Shown here: positions 61,620 through 64,000 of the stretch, in pieces
Numbering within the stretch: the stretch's first letter is position 1
How the letters are laid out: every line of letters starts with the position of its first letter
Assembly (NCBI GenBank): GCA_037893225.1
Contig: JAZGUH010000710.1
Location: 124,001-188,000 of the forward strand
Length of the DNA: 64,000 nucleotides
Reading direction: 5' to 3'
Source: Hippasteria phrygiana
Lineage: Eukaryota > Echinodermata > Asteroidea > Valvatida > Goniasteridae
Notes under the pieces: model-generated
Database searches by the model: none
Seen by the model: only the letters and a program-made list of their open reading frames with translations
Told to the model about the DNA's origin: nothing
Program-made: the position numbers and the translations under genes

Positions 61620-63475
61620 CTTGTGGAGAAAATTCAAACCTCGCAATGTTTATTTTCTTCCCGGCCAACATCTGTGTGCAGATTACCGTCTATTTATTGC
61701 TCCATGCCTGTCAAATTCCCTGGGGTATGGACTTGCTCTACTCATTCATAATTGCATGAAATATCAACCAAATTCAGTAATTTTGACATGTATGGATAGC
61801 TTAGATCTGGCGCTACATGTTGCAATTATCGGCGGCTTCTTAGAGTTAAAACTTGTGGAGAAAATTCAAACCTCGCAATGTTTATTTTCTTCCCGGCCAA
61901 CATATGTGTACATGTTACCGTCTATTTATTGCTCCATGCATGTCAAATTCCCTGGGGTATGGACTTGCTTTACTCATTCATAATTGCATGAAATATCAAC
62001 CAAATTCAGTAATTTTGACATGTATGGATAGCTTAGATCTGGCGCTACATGTTGCAATTATCGGCGGCTTCTTAGAGTTAACACTTGTGGAGAAAATTCA
62101 AACCTCGCAATGTTTATTTTCTTTCCGGCCAACATCTGTGTACATATTACCGTCTATTTATTGCTCCATGCATGTCAAATTCCCTGGGGTATGGACTTGC
62201 TTTACTCATTCATAATTGCATGAAATATCAACCAAATTCAGTAATTTTGACATGTATGGATAGCTTAGATCTGGCGCTACATGTTGCAATTATCGGCGGC
62301 TTCTTAGAGTTAACACTTGTGGAGAAAATTCAAACCTCGCAATGTTTATTTTCTTCCCGGCCACCATCTGTGTGCAGATTACCGTCTATTTATTGCTCCA
62401 TGCCTGTCAAATTCCCTGGGGTATGGACTTGCTCTACTCATTCATAATTGCATGAAATATCAACCAAATTCAGTAATTTTGACATGTATGGATAGCTTAG
62501 ATCTGGCGCTACATGTTGCAATTATCGGCGGCTTCTTAGAGTTAAAACTTGTGGAGAACATTCAAACCTCGCAATGTTTATTTTCTTTCCGGCCAACATC
62601 TGTGTACATGTTACCGTCTATTTATTGCTCCATGCATGTCAAATTCCCTGGGGTATGGACTTGCTTTACTCATTCATAATTGCATGAAATATCAACCAAA
62701 TTCAGTAATGTTGACATGTATGGATAGCTTAGATCTGGCGCTACATGTTGCAATTATCGGCGGCTTCTTAGAGTTAACACTTGTGGAGAAAATTCAAACC
62801 TCGCAATGTTTATTTTCTTCCCGGCCACCATCTGTGTGCAGATTACCGTCTATTTATTGCTCCATGCATGTCAAATTCCCTGGGGTATGGACTTGCTTTA
62901 CTCATTCATAATTGCATGAAATATCAACCAAATTCAGTAATGTTGACATGTATGGATAGCTTAGATCTGGCGCTACATGTTGCAATTATCGGCGGCTTCT
63001 TAGAGTTAACACTTGTGGAGAAAATTCAAACCTCGCAATGTTTATTTTCTTCCCGGCCACAATCTGTGTGCAGATTACCGTCTACTTATTGCTCCATGCC
63101 TGTCAAATTCCCTGGGGTATGGACTTGCTCTACTCATTCATAATTGCATGAAATATTAACCAAATTCAGTAATTTTGACATGTATGGATAGCTTAGATCT
63201 GGCGCTACATGTTGCAATTATCGGCGGCTTCTTAGAGTTAAAACTTGTGGAGAAAATTCAAACCTCGCAATGTTTATTTTCTTCCCGGCCAACATATGTG
63301 TACATGTTACCGTCTATTTATTGCTCCATGCATGTCAAATTCCCTGGGGTATGGACTTGCTTTACTCATTCATAATTGCATGAAATATCAACCAAATTCA
63401 GTAATGTTGACATGTATGGATAGCTTAGATCTGGCGCTACATGTTGCAATTATCGGCGGCTTCTTAGAGTTAACA

Positions 63476-64000
63476 CTTGTGGAGAAAATTCAAACCTCGC
63501 AATGTTTATTTTCTTTCCGGCCAACATCTGTGTACATGTTACCTTCTATTTATTGCTCCATGCATGTCAAATTCCCTGGGGTATGGACTTGCTTTATTCA
63601 TTCATAATTGCATGAAATATCAACCATATTCAGTTATTTTGACATGTATGTATAGCTTAGATCTGGCGCTACATGTTGCAATTATCGGCGGCTTCTTAGA
63701 GTTAAAACTTGTGGAGAAAATTCAAACCTCGCAATGTTTATTTTCTTTCCGGCCAACATATGTGTGCATATTACCTTCTATTTATTGCTCCATGCCTGTC
63801 AAATTCCCTAGGGTATGACTTGCTTTACTCATTCATAATTGCATGAAATATCAACCAAATTCAGTAATTTTGACATGTATGGATAGCTTAGATCTGGCGC
63901 TACATGTTGCAATTATCGGCGGCTTCTTAGAGTTAACACTTGTGGAGAAAATTCAAACCTCGCAATGTTTATTTTCTTCCCGGCCAAAATCTGTGTACAT
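63476..64000 (+). repeat. 1,390-bp cassette, copy 7, cut by window edge
   Basis: Monomers 63476 and 63708 (short) and the first 62 bases of 63939 follow the cassette order up to CAAAATCTGTGTACAT at the last base. Offset 3,662 bp from copy 6. The array continues beyond the window. Confidence 0.9.
63939..64000 (+). repeat. Partial monomer at right edge
   Basis: The first 62 bases of a monomer that continues outside the window. Its CCAAAATCTG variant identifies it as the third monomer of cassette copy 7. Confidence 0.95.

Larger units (their letters stand above)
59350..63475 (+). repeat. Copy of 53784-57957 carrying a 48-bp deletion
   Basis: Eighteen monomers match 53784-57957. The offset is 5,566 bp before the deletion and 5,518 bp after it. 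The segment also overlaps a 3,662-bp relationship, in which 58422-60338 matches 62084-64000 up to the window edge. Confidence 0.85.
1..64000 (+). repeat. Tandem satellite array, 232-bp monomer, head to tail
   Basis: The same 232-bp sequence repeats without a break or inversion from the first to the last base. Phased at CTTGTGG, starts advance by 232 from position 1, except by 231 after these starts: 929, 1856, 3247, 3710, 4637, 6028, 6491, 7418, 9737, 11360, 12519, 14142, 15997, 17156, 17851, 19010, 19705, 21560, 24343, 25038, 26197, 26892, 28515, 29442, 30369, 31992, 32455, 33382, 33845, 35004, 41499, 41962, 42657, 44976, 45439, 46134, 47293, 47756, 52163, 52626, 53321, 54480, 54943, 60046, 60509 and 63708. 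The pair 61204-61619 lacks 48 bp. This defines 276 monomers. By eye, copies differ by single substitutions and are roughly 90-100% identical. I do not recognise the family. Homogeneity and HOR order suggest eukaryotic heterochromatin, possibly centromeric; that is inference. Confidence 0.99.

Noticed and set aside
1..64000. CRISPR array
   Set aside because: The repeats are 232 bp and directly adjacent, with no unique spacers between short repeats.
1..64000. tRNA-, 5S- or SINE-derived monomer
   Set aside because: No A-box/B-box pair, no 5S internal control region, and no A-rich tail or target-site duplication.
1..64000. Transposable element insertions or unique sequence islands
   Set aside because: Every 232/231-bp step is accounted for. 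Apart from the 48-bp deletion there is no gap or insertion in the register.

Overview
The whole 64,000-base window is one uninterrupted tandem satellite array. It starts and ends inside the array. I find no unique-sequence gene, RNA gene, transposon or flanking DNA. The monomer is 232 bp, about 38% GC (counted on the monomer at 233-464), and every copy is on the + strand, head to tail. With the monomer phased at the recurring CTTGTGG (position 1 of the window), I count 276 monomers plus a 62-base piece at the right edge. Of these, 229 are 232 bp, 46 are 231 bp, and one adjacent pair carries a 48-bp internal deletion at 61,421. These numbers close exactly on 64,000 bases. I do not recognise the satellite family. 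A very homogeneous, megabase-style array with higher-order structure points to a eukaryotic chromosome (centromeric, pericentromeric or other heterochromatin), but nothing here identifies the species.

Layout. Monomer variants recur in the same order at longer offsets, so this is a higher-order repeat (HOR) array with nested periods. Domain I (about 1-35,700) holds a 4-monomer unit (927 bp), a 12-monomer unit in two full tandem copies (2,781 bp; 2,551-8,112), an 8,808-bp offset, a 20-monomer unit (4,637 bp; from 10,200), a 31-monomer unit (7,187 bp; from 16,924), an 8-monomer unit in two full copies (1,855 bp; 19,705-23,414), and a 6/5/4-monomer triplication (32,223-35,698). A pair of monomers at 28,283-28,745 carries clustered private substitutions. 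Domain II (about 35,700-64,000) has a different set of variants. Its first 27 monomers contain no 231-bp type. Then comes a 6-monomer, 1,390-bp cassette seen six times in full and a seventh time at the right edge. Domain II also contains its own 31-monomer, 7,187-bp unit (from 44,744), followed by further 5.5-kb, 3.66-kb and 1.86-kb overlapping duplications.

Within the monomer, the part around the phase boundary (roughly 178-232 plus 1-40) is nearly invariant. Most variation sits at 41-111 and 140-178. Two inverted repeats are interleaved: 82-96 with 163-177, and 129-137 with 202-210. The most variable stretch (about 47-66) exists as several alternatives, most of which are short palindromes or hairpins. 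The stop-free stretches of up to 120 codons that fill the + strand are a by-product of the repeat and are not genes. Function, transcription and centromere activity cannot be read from the sequence.
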